Numbered from the stretch's first letter, positions 8,622-17,787 are shown. The stretch: DNA of 64,000 bases from Calidifontibacillus oryziterrae (GCF_000331575.1 NZ_KB223527.1:469842-533841), one strand, 5' to 3'. The notes: generated from the sequence alone by a model not told the origin. A program made the numbers and translations.

Positions 8622-9293
8622 ATGAACATTCTTCTTGCTGAGGACGATGTCGGATTAGGTGAACTAATTCAATATATGTTAATAAAAAGTAACTACAATA
8701 TAGATTGGGTTGAACGCGGTGATGATGCCTACGATTACGCAGTTAGCTCGCATTATGATGTTATCATTTTAGACTGGATGATGCCTGGCGAGGACGGTGT
8801 AACTGTTTGTAAACGGTTGCGGACGGAAGGATATTCAGGAGCAATTCTAATGCTTACTGCAAGAGATTCTGTTCAAGACCGGATTGAAGGACTGGATTCT
8901 GGTGCAGATGATTATCTTATAAAGCCTTTTGAAATTGAGGAGCTGCTGGCGCGCTTGCGGGCACTTTCAAGGCGGAACTATGCACCTATAAAAGAAGAAA
9001 TAGTTGAAATTGATGATTTTGTGCTTAATCGATCAAGCCAAACCGTACAACGAGGTAGTACCATCATTCAACTTACTCCTAGGGAATTTCAGTTACTTGA
9101 TTTATTAGTACAAAATAAGGGACAAGTTCTGACACGGGACATGATTCTTGACAGAGTGTGGGGATATGATGCAGATGTATCGTATAAAGCAATTGATGCT
9201 ACTGTTAAATTGTTACGGAAAAAGCTAGATGCATTTGGAAAGCCTGATCAAATCCAAAGTATCCGAGGAGTTGGCTATCGACTTGAAGTTTAA
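8622..9293 (+). CDS. OmpR/PhoB-family response regulator
   Basis: Receiver domain at residues 1-115 with the acidic pair D8/D9, phospho-acceptor D51, T79 and K101, then an OmpR winged helix at about 125-222 (LTPREFQLLDLL, SIRGVGYRL). AAAGGAG precedes the ATG. The adjacent histidine kinase overlaps its end, so the pair is co-translated. It resembles CssR/CutR-like regulators, but the stimulus cannot be read from sequence. Confidence 0.93.
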   Translation: MNILLAEDDVGLGELIQYMLIKSNYNIDWVERGDDAYDYAVSSHYDVIILDWMMPGEDGVTVCKRLRTEGYSGAILMLTARDSVQDRIEGLDSGADDYLIKPFEIEELLARLRALSRRNYAPIKEEIVEIDDFVLNRSSQTVQRGSTIIQLTPREFQLLDLLVQNKGQVLTRDMILDRVWGYDADVSYKAIDATVKLLRKKLDAFGKPDQIQSIRGVGYRLEV

Positions 9294-10698
9294 ATTACGG
9301 TCATTTTTACAACGGAGCTTTCATAATGATTTGTTTAAAAAGACACAATTTCGTTTGACATCATTATATAGCGGCTTATTAATATTATTCCTAGTATTAT
9401 TTATCATCATCGTTTATTCCTTATTTTATACAGTCATGCTTACAGAACAAAAACATGAAACAAAAGCATTAGCAAGAGATGAGGCAAGAATCATTACGGA
9501 GTTTTTAATTCGGGATCAAGAAGATCCTAGCTATAGAAATCCAGGAATAATTGTCGCTCGAGAAGAGCAGTTTTTCTACTATGTCGTTAATACAAATTTT
9601 GAGTTTTTACTAGGGGACGAATTAATACCTGAAACACGTAATAATCTCCTTACTATAATAAATAATTGGAATTTTGACCGAGATGAATTTTTATTCGATT
9701 CCATAAATGTTACAGTACCTAAAAGTGATGGAGAACTATTATATAATCAAGATGGAACACCTTTATTTGAAACAGAAATTAGAACGATTGATTTGATGAT
9801 GACAAGCCATCCACTTATATACAATGGACAAATCCTCGGAACAGTATTTATTGGTAAGGATATATCTTTTTTTCATGAATTATTAAGAGGATTATTAGTA
9901 GTGCTATTGGCAATTGCAATATTGTTTTTCGGAGTCGCTTTTTTTATTAGTTATATCATGTCAAAACGGACAATGGTGCCGATTTCCGAGGCATTTACTA
10001 GACAACGTGAATTTGTAGCTGATGCTTCTCATGAGCTAAGGACCCCCCTAAGTGTTCTACTTTCATCAATCAATGCAATTGAAATGACTGAGCCATTCGA
10101 ACAAAATAGTTATCCACGAAAACTATTAAGTAATATGAAAGAAGAAGTAAAGAGGATGAGCAAATTAGTAGGTGACTTATTAACAATTGCACGATCGGGT
10201 ACTAGTACAATGGAGATTGTGAATAAAGAAATTTTTGATTTTCATGATCCTGCTGAAAAAGTGATTCAATCCGTTCAGGCACTAGCTGACACAAAGCAAA
10301 TTACGATTCATTTTAATGCTCCCAATTCACTTACCATTAATGGGGATTTAGAAAAACTAAAACAACTGTTATACATTTTATTGGATAATGCCATTAAATA
10401 CACGCAAAATGGTGGAGCTGTCCACGTAGCGCTTGAAATGAGAGGCGATGAGAAGGAATCGGCCCTTGTTATTGAAGTGAAGGATACCGGCATCGGAATC
10501 AGCTTAGAAGATCAACAACGAATTTTTGATCGTTTTTATCGCGTTGATAAAGCAAGAACTAGACAGTTAGGCGGCCATGGTTTAGGACTATCGATTGCAA
10601 AATGGATTGTAGATATTCACGGTGGGACGATTCGTGTTACTAGTGAATTAAATCGAGGAAGTACATTTACAGTATGTATTCCCACCACTTTACATTAA
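9283..10698 (+). CDS. Membrane sensor histidine kinase
   Basis: Has two membrane helices (about residues 25-50 and 205-235) flanking an extracytoplasmic sensor domain, then HisKA with the phospho-acceptor in FVADASHELRTPLSVLL and HATPase with DNAIKYTQNGG and GGHGLGLSIAKWIV. The frame is open from ATG 9229, but that start has no ribosome site; TTG 9283, overlapping the regulator's last codons with GAGGAG 12 nt upstream, gives a more usual N-terminus. The choice is not certain. Partner of the response regulator just upstream. The ligand is unknown. Confidence 0.9.
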   Translation: MKFKLRSFLQRSFHNDLFKKTQFRLTSLYSGLLILFLVLFIIIVYSLFYTVMLTEQKHETKALARDEARIITEFLIRDQEDPSYRNPGIIVAREEQFFYYVVNTNFEFLLGDELIPETRNNLLTIINNWNFDRDEFLFDSINVTVPKSDGELLYNQDGTPLFETEIRTIDLMMTSHPLIYNGQILGTVFIGKDISFFHELLRGLLVVLLAIAILFFGVAFFISYIMSKRTMVPISEAFTRQREFVADASHELRTPLSVLLSSINAIEMTEPFEQNSYPRKLLSNMKEEVKRMSKLVGDLLTIARSGTSTMEIVNKEIFDFHDPAEKVIQSVQALADTKQITIHFNAPNSLTINGDLEKLKQLLYILLDNAIKYTQNGGAVHVALEMRGDEKESALVIEVKDTGIGISLEDQQRIFDRFYRVDKARTRQLGGHGLGLSIAKWIVDIHGGTIRVTSELNRGSTFTVCIPTTLH

Positions 10699-10861
10699 AC
10701 AAAACTATGACGAGTTAGTTTAGTCACGATTCTACTATTCATTAACCCAAGTATCTCGAAATTTTATTATTTTTTGGAGACTTTTTTCTAGCTTTTCACT
10801 ATATTTTCACCGTTCTTTATTAAGATAAGGACAAATGCCCAGTTAATTATATATTGTACGG

Positions 10862-10897
10862 ACCCGATTACCTTTTTAGAGACAATCGGGTTTTTTA
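10862..10897 (+). terminator. Rho-independent terminator after the two-component operon
   Basis: ACCCGATT (10862-10869) pairs with AATCGGGT (10884-10891) and is followed by TTTTTT. It lies 165 bp after the kinase stop. The rest of the 10699-10987 gap shows no gene I can support. Confidence 0.75.
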
Positions 10898-10987
10898 TTT
10901 CCGTTTATTGCACGGTGTGATTCCTATAAGCTCGATTTTCTTCCTTAAACGCACTTGTGTAGTTCGCTTTCGTTTCGTTAGCAAATA

Positions 10988-11290
10988 TCACATTTGTTCA
11001 CTTAGCTTTATTGCAGTCTCCGTTATCTTTAAATCCGTTTGTAATTGTTCCGTTAAATCATAAGGGTGATAAAACCCTCGTGACATCATATAATTTGTAA
11101 TCATCTCATGTGTTGTGACTGCATTTCTAAGTTCCTCTCGTAATGTTGCTCTTACTGCAGGTGTTGCGCTTTCAGTAATAGCAAATGCTATATTCCGGAT
11201 ACTTGCTTTTGCTGAAATTAAAAAATCAGTAGCAATCACTTGATCCGTCATACCCCCCATTCCCATCAAACTTTTTACTAAGTTATTCAT
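10988..11290 (-). CDS. CotF-like spore coat protein, C-terminal-half type
   Basis: A 100-residue helical protein of the coat F family, which in B. subtilis includes CotF and the YraD/YraF proteins. The conserved core ATDFLISAKASIRNIAFAIT, the THEMI/NYMMSRGFYHPYD region and a terminal helix are visible. Its ATG overlaps the stop of the upstream 69-residue gene, so the two are coupled. It is paralogous to the plus-strand gene at 11899-12261, sharing the DFL..K..IR...I..TE(S/T)A pattern. Expected in the spore coat late in sporulation; this is inferred from family. Confidence 0.82.
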   Translation of the reverse strand: MNNLVKSLMGMGGMTDQVIATDFLISAKASIRNIAFAITESATPAVRATLREELRNAVTTHEMITNYMMSRGFYHPYDLTEQLQTDLKITETAIKLSEQM

Positions 11291-11492
11291 AATCGTTACT
11301 CCTATCCGTAATTAGTTCTTGTAATCGCTGAACAAATATTTTGCTGGATTTCACATCATTTGCAAAGATCGTTTTTAGCTTAGGATCTTGAACTAAACCA
11401 ACCATCGTAATAGATTTTGTTAAACATAAATTTTTAAAAACTAGAAGCTCATGAACCTCTAATGTCTCATGTAAGCCCATATATCTAGTCAT
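11283..11492 (-). CDS. CotF-like small coat protein, N-terminal-half type
   Basis: A 69-residue helical protein (LHETLEVHELLVFKNLCLTK) resembling B. subtilis YraE/YraG and the N-terminal half of CotF. GGAG precedes its ATG. It overlaps the downstream coat gene by 8 bp. Paralogue of the plus-strand gene at 11673-11879, which has GFHETMDTHEMINFKTICLM. Confidence 0.8.
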   Translation of the reverse strand: MTRYMGLHETLEVHELLVFKNLCLTKSITMVGLVQDPKLKTIFANDVKSSKIFVQRLQELITDRSNDYE

Positions 11493-11672
11493 AAAAATAC
11501 TCCTTCATTTTTTAGTTTGTATTTTATATTATGTACAAAATTGCAGCAATACTTAGTGGTATTTTTAGTGGTATTTATTGTAAAAAAACTAACAATGACA
11601 GAATTCAGTATAAAGCAAACAAAATAAAGCAAATTAACATTTAATAAGCATTTGTTTATAGGGGGTGTTGAT

Positions 11673-11879
11673 TTGGAAAAAATACCTTTAGGTTTCCATG
11701 AAACAATGGATACACACGAAATGATAAACTTTAAAACTATATGTTTAATGAAAGCAAAATTGATGCAAGGCCTTTGTTTTGATAATGATTTAAAAGCACT
11801 TATGGAAAAAGATGTGAAACAATCAATTGAAGATATTCAAGAGCTTAAAGAACTATATAAGAAAGCAAGGACACTATAA
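11673..11879 (+). CDS. CotF-like small coat protein (YraG-like)
   Basis: A 68-residue helical protein, GFHETMDTHEMINFKTICLM, of the same split-CotF type as the divergent 69-residue gene. I chose the TTG at 11673 because GGGGGTG lies just before it; an in-frame TTG at 11652 would translate the ribosome site. It is the first gene of a yraG-yraF-adhB-like set whose order matches B. subtilis. Confidence 0.8.
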   Translation: MEKIPLGFHETMDTHEMINFKTICLMKAKLMQGLCFDNDLKALMEKDVKQSIEDIQELKELYKKARTL

Positions 11880-11898
11880 TGGTGAGGTGAAATCTTAA

Positions 11899-12261
11899 AT
11901 GAATCAAGATTACTTGGATCCAAAATATGCGGAAGGAATGCCCAAAATGGCTGACGCAGCTTTTGCTTTAGACTTTTTATCATCTATTAAAACGGCAATA
12001 AGATATTATGCTATTACGATAACTGAAACAGCAAGTTCTGACTTAAGAAGAGCATTATTTCGACAAATGGATGCTGCAATTGACTTGCATGGTGAAGTAA
12101 CAGATTTAATGATTGAAAAAGGCTGGCTTTATCCGAATGATGTTAATAAACAAATCGAGCTAGACTTAAAATCAGCTGATATGGCAATTAGTATAGCAAA
12201 ATTGGAGCTCTTCCCTATTGATACAGACCGGCTTGGTACATTTGCAACACCTAATCAATAA
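11899..12261 (+). CDS. CotF-like spore coat protein (YraF-like)
   Basis: A 120-residue coat F family protein with the conserved ALDFLSSIKTAIRYYAITITE region, DLHGEVTDLMIEKGWLYPND and a C-terminal helix. GAGGTG precedes the ATG and the gene follows the 68-residue coat gene by 19 bp. The alcohol dehydrogenase starts 18 bp after its stop. The pairing of a short N-half protein with a longer C-half protein suggests both are needed to make one coat unit. Confidence 0.83.
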   Translation: MNQDYLDPKYAEGMPKMADAAFALDFLSSIKTAIRYYAITITETASSDLRRALFRQMDAAIDLHGEVTDLMIEKGWLYPNDVNKQIELDLKSADMAISIAKLELFPIDTDRLGTFATPNQ

Positions 12262-12279
12262 GACTAGGAGGAAATCTGA

Positions 12280-13416
12280 ATGAAGGCAGTGACATATCAA
12301 GGCATAAAAGACGTTGCCGTGAAAGAAGTCCAAGACCCTAAAATCGAAAAATCAGATGATATTATCGTGAAGATTACAAGTTCGGCAATATGCGGGTCTG
12401 ATTTACATTTAATTCACGGGATGATTCCAAATACACCTGAAGATTATATTATCGGTCATGAACCAATGGGAATTGTTGAAGAGGTTGGTCCAGAAGTTAC
12501 GAAATTAAAAAAGGGAGATCGTGTCATTATTCCTTTTAATGTAAGCTGTGGTGAATGCTGGTACTGTAAACACGATCTAACAAGCCAATGTGACAATTCG
12601 AACCCTCACGGTGATATGGGTGGTTTTTTTGGCTACTCTGGAACAACCGGTGGGTATCCCGGTGGGCAAGCAGAATACTTACGGGTCCCTTATGCAAATT
12701 TTACTCCATTCAAGTTGCCTGATGACAGTGAGGTTGATGATGAAAAATTAGTGTTGTTAGCAGATGTTGTGCCAACTGCATATTGGTCAGTTGATAACGC
12801 TGGGGTGAAGGATGGTGACACTGTAATCGTCCTTGGCTGTGGCCCTGTAGGTCTTCTTGCTCAAAAATTCTCCTGGTTAAAAGGTGCAAAACGAGTCATT
12901 GCCGTTGATTATATCGATTATCGTTTGCAGCATGCAAAACGGACTAACAATGTTGAAATCGTAAATTTTGAATCTGAAAAAAATATTGGAAATCATCTGA
13001 AAGAAATCACCAAAGGTGGTGCTGATATCGTCATTGATTGTGTAGGAATGGATGGGAAAATGACTCCACTTGAATTTTTAGCAACTGGCTTAAAGCTACA
13101 AGGCGGTTCAATGGGAGCAATTGTAATCGCTGCCCAAGCTGTTCGAAAAGGTGGAACGATCCAAATCACAGGTGTTTATGGCTCACGATACAATGCGTTT
13201 CCACTAGGTGATATATTTCAACGTAATGTCAATATCAAAACAGGACAAGCACCTGTCATCCCATACATGCCTTTTCTTTACAAATTAATTCAAGAAGGAA
13301 AGATAGATCCAGGTGATATTATTACCCACGTTCTACCATTGGATCAAGCTAAAAAAGGGTACGAAGTCTTCGATACGAAAACAGATGGCTGTATTAAAGT
13401 AATCTTAAAACCTTGA
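12280..13416 (+). CDS. adhB: Zinc-dependent alcohol dehydrogenase, AdhB-like, in coat operon
   Basis: Medium-chain zinc dehydrogenase of 378 residues. Catalytic zinc ligands are expected in CGSDLH and the GHE motif; structural zinc ligands are the cysteines in CGECWYCKHDLTSQC. The Rossmann site VLGCGPVGLLAQ follows. The strong AGGAGG ribosome site and tight spacing place it in the coat operon, as adhB is in B. subtilis. The physiological substrate is not known; a formaldehyde-dehydrogenase-like subtype is possible because of the long loop after the structural zinc. Confidence 0.9.
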   Translation: MKAVTYQGIKDVAVKEVQDPKIEKSDDIIVKITSSAICGSDLHLIHGMIPNTPEDYIIGHEPMGIVEEVGPEVTKLKKGDRVIIPFNVSCGECWYCKHDLTSQCDNSNPHGDMGGFFGYSGTTGGYPGGQAEYLRVPYANFTPFKLPDDSEVDDEKLVLLADVVPTAYWSVDNAGVKDGDTVIVLGCGPVGLLAQKFSWLKGAKRVIAVDYIDYRLQHAKRTNNVEIVNFESEKNIGNHLKEITKGGADIVIDCVGMDGKMTPLEFLATGLKLQGGSMGAIVIAAQAVRKGGTIQITGVYGSRYNAFPLGDIFQRNVNIKTGQAPVIPYMPFLYKLIQEGKIDPGDIITHVLPLDQAKKGYEVFDTKTDGCIKVILKP

Positions 13417-13446
13417 TAAGCTAGTTAACTGTTCGAATGCAAATAC

Positions 13447-13486
13447 AAAAAGAGCATTCCTAAATGAATGGAAATGCTCTCTTTAG
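13447..13486. terminator. Bidirectional terminator between adhB and ypcP
   Basis: AAGAGCATTCC and GGAAATGCTCTCTTT form an imperfect hairpin between two convergent genes, with an A-run on the left (U-run for the minus transcript) and TTTAG on the right. Confidence 0.65.
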
Positions 13487-13490
13487 TATT

Positions 13491-14360
13491 TTATCCAATA
13501 AATTTTTCCAATCCTTTAAACTCGAGCTCTGCAAATTTATCAAATACTTTAGAACGATCGATGGTCAACATTGCTACTTGAGGTGGGCAGCTGACAGGTA
13601 CACCACGATGAATTGTTGCAAGTTTACGAGAAAGATGTAGCATTTCTAAATCCTGCTCAATTTTTGCACGCTGTCCTTTCGTTAAAGAATGTAAATTTTC
13701 TAAAATGCCTTCGATCGTTTCAAATTCCTGCAATAATTTTAATGCAGTTTTTTCACCAATTCCACGAACGCCAGGGTAATTATCGCTACTATCACCCATT
13801 AACGCCTTTAAATCGATCAATTGTTGCGGTCTAATTCCTTTTCGTTCAACTAGTAATTCAGGATGATATACTTCATAATTACCATAACCATTTTTTAATA
13901 GTACAACATGTGTATTTTCATCAATTAACTGAAGAATATCCTGGTCCCCAGTTAAAATATATACTAAATAGTCATGTTTATACTGATTGGCCAACGTTCC
14001 GATACAATCATCTGCTTCAAATCCTTTTAAACCAACATTCGGGATGTCAAAGGCAGCAACCACATCTTTAACTAAATCAAATTGCGGAATCAACTCTACT
14101 GGGGGCTCGCCACGATTAGCCTTGTAATCAGGGTATAGCTCTTTCCGAAAAGTAGTACTCCCCATGTCCCAACAGCAAACGACATGACTTGGTTTAAAGT
14201 GATTTACAGCCGTCAGTAAATGACGGACAAAACCATGAATACCATTTGTAGGGATTCCTTTACTATTTATCATATAATAACCGCTCATCGCAGTTGCATA
14301 AAATGCTCGAAATAATAATGCCATTCCGTCAATAAGTAATACCTTATTGTCTCGTTTCAA
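13491..14360 (-). CDS. ypcP: 5'-3' exonuclease, YpcP/ExoIX type
   Basis: Stand-alone homologue of the 5'-nuclease domain of DNA polymerase I (289 residues), expected to process flaps or primers. It shows LLIDGMALLFRAF at the N-terminus, the acidic cluster GFEADDCIGTLA and TGDQDILQL, and the helix-hairpin-helix GVRGIGEKTALKLL. The start is TTG 14360 with GAAAGGAG 6 nt upstream; the open frame extends 20 codons further but without a ribosome site. No polymerase domain is present. Confidence 0.9.
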   Translation of the reverse strand: MKRDNKVLLIDGMALLFRAFYATAMSGYYMINSKGIPTNGIHGFVRHLLTAVNHFKPSHVVCCWDMGSTTFRKELYPDYKANRGEPPVELIPQFDLVKDVVAAFDIPNVGLKGFEADDCIGTLANQYKHDYLVYILTGDQDILQLIDENTHVVLLKNGYGNYEVYHPELLVERKGIRPQQLIDLKALMGDSSDNYPGVRGIGEKTALKLLQEFETIEGILENLHSLTKGQRAKIEQDLEMLHLSRKLATIHRGVPVSCPPQVAMLTIDRSKVFDKFAELEFKGLEKFIG

Positions 14361-14557
14361 TTGTTTCTCTCCTTTCAAACGAAAATCGAAATAATAAAAT
14401 CTATCAGCACAATAGTTCATATTATATCATATTTCCGTTATTCGACCGTACTCCAAAAGTTTCTACAAATTTAACCAACTAATTTCTATGATTCGACCAT
14501 CTAAAGTGCAAATAAGTATATAATAATTATACAAGTATACGGAAGGATTTGCTTATT

Positions 14558-16084
14558 ATGGAACCAGTCATTAATCAACCAAACGTCGTTGATGTGAAAA
14601 AAAAGAATAAGTATTTACTAGAATATGAAACCCGTGAAAAAATTATTGAAACGATTCGAACTGATTCACAGCCAGATGCCTATTATTACATCATGGTTGT
14701 TCTTTCTTGTTCAGTTGCTACATATGGTCTACTTTCAAACAGTACAGCTGTTATTATTGGAGCGATGTTAATTGCTCCATTGATGAATCCAATCTTAGGT
14801 GGCGGACTTGCATTAATTACAGGGAACAATCGCTTATTAAGAGTGACCATCAAAGCAGAACTTATGGGGGCCGTCATTGCCATTATTTTATCAACACTAT
14901 TAACGCTTTTATTACCTGTCTCCCATTTAACGCCTGAAATACTAGCACGGACAGAGCCGACTTTCATCGATTTAATTATTGCGCTTGCATCTGGTGCTGC
15001 AGGAACTTATGCAATTTGTTATCGTTCGGGAGCTACCTTACCAGGAGTAGCTATTGCTACAGCATTAATGCCACCATTATGTGTTGTTGGAATTTCTTTA
15101 GCGAAACAAGAATTCCAAATGGCAGGCGGAGCATTATTATTATTTATCGCAAACATGGTAGCTATTAATGTCATTGCTATCTTAATCTTTAAATTTGCTG
15201 GATTTACGACACCATCGATTTCGAAGTATTTAAACTTACATGTGAGCGAAGACAAAAATACATATTTTTCTCGTTTAGTTGAAAATAAAATTATATATCC
15301 AATTACGCTATTGCTGCTTGTATCGATACCACTCGTCATTCTATTGAATGGGTCAATTGAAGCTGATAAAAAAGAAAAGCTTATACGTGGTGCGATCGAG
15401 GAAGGACTTGCTGTATTAGCCCCAGATGCTAAAATTGTCTCGTTACAATATACAGAGGCTGAAAATTCCTTTCAAATTAATACAGAGCTTAATTCTGCCC
15501 AAATTATTCTTCCAGAAGATATACGTAAAATCGAAAATAGTCTTGAATATAAGCTAACAGCACCTGTACACTTAGTAGCTGATGTTTCAATCATTCAGAA
15601 AGTTAGCAATGAGGCTTCCACGGATGGACTTAAATCTTTGCTTCCTAAGCCTGAAAAAGAGGTCGTAACTGTCGTCCAAACAGAGGCCGGTACACCAGAG
15701 GAAATAATTGAACAAGTCATCATAGAAAAGTTAGCACTTTTTAACGGGGTGTTGGACGATTTTAGCTTTGAATATAGACGTGGAACAGGAACATATAACG
15801 TTTTACTAAATGTTACTACACCTGAACCGTTGGACCAAAAGTTTGTTGTAACGATTGAGAATGTGTTAGAGGAAAAATTAAAAAGAAAGGTTATTGCAAC
15901 CTTACAAGAAGAAATAGAACCACCCCTTGTTGAAAATGAAGACATAAAGGATTTAGATCCTTCTGAACAAAAGGACAAACCGTTTGTGAAGGATCTCGAA
16001 CCTAATCTAGACAATAAAGAACAGACCGAACCAGGACCTGAAGAATTAAATGCGGGTGAAATCGTGCCTAGAAACAAAAAATAG
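14558..16084 (+). CDS. TIGR00341/DUF389 family membrane protein
   Basis: A 508-residue membrane protein. The N-terminal half carries the DUF389 core with several helices and motifs SNSTAVIIGAMLIAPLMNPI and GVAIATALMPPLCVVGISLA. The C-terminal half from about residue 265 is soluble, with two similar alpha-beta modules and a Pro/Glu/Lys-rich tail. ATG 14558 is preceded by GGAAGGA; a TTG three codons upstream is also in frame. The function of the family is unknown. It stands alone on its strand. Confidence 0.88.
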   Translation: MEPVINQPNVVDVKKKNKYLLEYETREKIIETIRTDSQPDAYYYIMVVLSCSVATYGLLSNSTAVIIGAMLIAPLMNPILGGGLALITGNNRLLRVTIKAELMGAVIAIILSTLLTLLLPVSHLTPEILARTEPTFIDLIIALASGAAGTYAICYRSGATLPGVAIATALMPPLCVVGISLAKQEFQMAGGALLLFIANMVAINVIAILIFKFAGFTTPSISKYLNLHVSEDKNTYFSRLVENKIIYPITLLLLVSIPLVILLNGSIEADKKEKLIRGAIEEGLAVLAPDAKIVSLQYTEAENSFQINTELNSAQIILPEDIRKIENSLEYKLTAPVHLVADVSIIQKVSNEASTDGLKSLLPKPEKEVVTVVQTEAGTPEEIIEQVIIEKLALFNGVLDDFSFEYRRGTGTYNVLLNVTTPEPLDQKFVVTIENVLEEKLKRKVIATLQEEIEPPLVENEDIKDLDPSEQKDKPFVKDLEPNLDNKEQTEPGPEELNAGEIVPRNKK

Positions 16085-16185
16085 GATGTTTCATGCTAAT
16101 AATCATTCTAAATCTTACTAAAAAGTTCAAGTTCCCCTCATAAATTTACCTTTTATGTACAATCTAAATTTAGGAGGGATGAATA

Positions 16186-16434
16186 ATGGCAGGACCATAT
16201 TTATGTCCTAATTGCGGAACAAATCGCTCAAGGTTTAATATTATTGAACAGGTAGCGAAACCTGTTAAAATGGATTCCCAATCTGGAGATGTCGTTCAAG
16301 AATATACGAATGAAACGCTTGACCCTTTCCATATTCCATACCGGGGACCCGCTTATAAAGTCCAATGTGGTGTATGCGGTTTAATTGAGGATGAACGCCA
16401 ATTTGCAAGCTTTGCCAAAAACTCTCGTCGTTAA
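16186..16434 (+). CDS. Small zinc-ribbon-like protein of unknown function
   Basis: An 82-residue protein with CPNCG at residues 7-11 and CGVCG near residue 61, the two knuckles of a zinc ribbon. Strong ribosome site AGGAGGG before the ATG. Its stop codon lies inside the terminator hairpin. I do not recognise a characterised homologue. Confidence 0.78.
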   Translation: MAGPYLCPNCGTNRSRFNIIEQVAKPVKMDSQSGDVVQEYTNETLDPFHIPYRGPAYKVQCGVCGLIEDERQFASFAKNSRR

Positions 16435-16452
16435 AAGGACGGGAGTTTTTTA
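16420..16452 (+). terminator. Rho-independent terminator overlapping the zinc-ribbon gene stop
   Basis: AACTCTCGTC (16420-16429) pairs with GACGGGAGTT (16438-16447), followed by TTTT. Confidence 0.85.
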
Positions 16453-16469
16453 TGATGGCCAAAAACAAA

Positions 16470-16670
16470 AGCTATAAGCGCCCTGATTCGCGACGTATAA
16501 ACTAAGAGCGCTTCGACTGAGATAAACAAAACACGTCGAGGGACGAGTCGATGTTGACTTATCGCAAAAGAGATGAGCGAAGTTTACTAGTCGCTGGGCG
16601 CTGGAGCTGGACGATTACTTTCTGTGCTATAGTTTTTATCCACAGGATCAAATTTTATACTTTCCTAAAC
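16470..16670 (+). repeat. Dispersed structured intergenic repeat, copy A
   Basis: About 200 bp that aligns over its whole length to 45509-45709. Both copies share TATAAACTAAGAGCGC, TCGATGTTGACTTATCGC, AAAAGAGAT, ACTAGTCGCTGG and the tail CCACAGGATCAAATTTTATA. Internal pairings kept in both copies include TCGACT with AGTCGA and terminal GCGCC with GGCGC. No open frame is conserved. It fills most of the 371-bp gap between two small plus-strand genes. Confidence 0.85.
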
Positions 16671-16805
16671 AAAATCTAAAGTTATAAGCTATGACTTTTT
16701 AAAGCATACTAAATTCGATTGATTCAAAAAAGCTTCAATCAACAATAAATTAAATATCAACATCACGATTAACACAGCCAAAAAAAATAATGGAGGGTTA
16801 AAATC

Positions 16806-17006
16806 ATGGCAAGAACCAAAACATCTGCAAGCCATCATGAGGCACAACAAAAACAAGTGCGCAACACAAAAGTAGAAATTGCCGAAGAATTTGTAACAGA
16901 TGTAAAAGAAGAAAATCAAATTGCAAAAAAACGGTCAAAGCAACAAAGAAAACGAAGCAGCGAACCAACAGATGCAAAAAGCAAAAATGTAAAAGGACCG
17001 CGCTAA
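16806..17006 (+). CDS. Small basic protein of unknown function
   Basis: A 66-residue hydrophilic protein rich in Lys, Arg and Gln with a strongly basic C-terminal half (KKRSKQQRKRSSE). The ribosome site GGAGGG lies 8 nt before the ATG. It has no cysteines or membrane segments. The composition suggests a nucleic-acid-associated or spore-core role, but no family is recognised. Confidence 0.65.
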   Translation: MARTKTSASHHEAQQKQVRNTKVEIAEEFVTDVKEENQIAKKRSKQQRKRSSEPTDAKSKNVKGPR

Positions 17007-17032
17007 TATACATCAGGTTCCATAATCTACAA

Positions 17033-17115
17033 CAGGTCCCAGGACCGGGTCAGGGACGTCCCGGGGCGGGTGCCAGGGTGGTGTCCATAGTAGTGTCCAT
17101 AGAGGTTCCTGACCC
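17033..17115. repeat. GC-rich palindromic intergenic block
   Basis: A short GC-rich island in AT-rich DNA with palindromes GGTCCCAGGACC and GGGACGTCCC and a direct repeat TGTCCATAG (17089-17112 region). The flanks AGGTTCC and AGGTTCCTGACCCC recur at both ends. It lies immediately downstream of liaR, between convergent genes, where it could serve as a transcript end. It resembles REP-like Bacillus intergenic elements, from memory. Confidence 0.5.
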
Positions 17116-17131
17116 CTCCATTTATTGGTAA

Positions 17132-17776
17132 TCATTTGCAAATTCCGTGCTTATGAGCATAAATTGCGGCTTGAGTCCGATCGTCCACTCCTAGCTTACT
17201 TAAGACGTTGCTAACATGAGTTTTTACTGTCTTGATTCCAATGAATAGTTGATCAGCTATTTCCTGGTTCGTTTTCCCTTCAGCAATCAGTTGTAGGATT
17301 TCCATTTCTCGAGGGGTACATTGAAGGTGTGGAGCATCCTGATTTTCTCCACCCATCATTCTCGTCAAAATTTTACTTGTAACCTTCGCTTCAAAAACTG
17401 TTTGGCCACGGTACGCTTGTTGGATAGCCTGAACAATATCGGGTGCTCTTGAAGTTTTTAACAAATAGCTAAATGCCCCCGCTTCAATCACAGGGTAAAC
17501 TTTTTCGTCATCAATAAAACTTGTTAAAACGATCACCTTGCCTTTTGGATGAACTTTACGAATTCTTCGCGTTGCTTCTATTCCATCCATTCCTTCCATA
17601 ACTAAATCCATTAAAATGACATCGGGCTTAAACTGCTCAGCGAGTTGAACACCTTCTGCACCATTCGAAGCTTCTCCGACAACCTCAATCATTGGCTCAG
17701 TTGCTAAATAAGCAGCTAAGCCCATCCGTACCATTTCATGATCATCCACTAATAAAACTTTAATGATTTCCTCCAT
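17132..17776 (-). CDS. liaR: LiaR/VraR-type response regulator (NarL family)
   Basis: Receiver domain with D11/D12, phospho-acceptor D57 in DVILMDLVMEG, then a LuxR/NarL helix-turn-helix (TPREMEILQLIAEGKTNQEI, KTVKTHVSNVLSKL). It activates the cell-envelope stress operon. The ATG at 17776 has GAGGTG 7 nt upstream; a GTG at 17791 overlapping the liaS stop is also in frame. Last gene of liaIHFSR, coupled to liaS. Confidence 0.93.
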   Translation of the reverse strand: MEEIIKVLLVDDHEMVRMGLAAYLATEPMIEVVGEASNGAEGVQLAEQFKPDVILMDLVMEGMDGIEATRRIRKVHPKGKVIVLTSFIDDEKVYPVIEAGAFSYLLKTSRAPDIVQAIQQAYRGQTVFEAKVTSKILTRMMGGENQDAPHLQCTPREMEILQLIAEGKTNQEIADQLFIGIKTVKTHVSNVLSKLGVDDRTQAAIYAHKHGICK

Positions 17777-17787
17777 GCCTTTACACC

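Noticed and set aside
15595-16077. A 160-codon minus-strand frame opposite the DUF389 gene
   Set aside because: Ser/Phe-rich shadow of the real plus-strand gene with no initiation signal.
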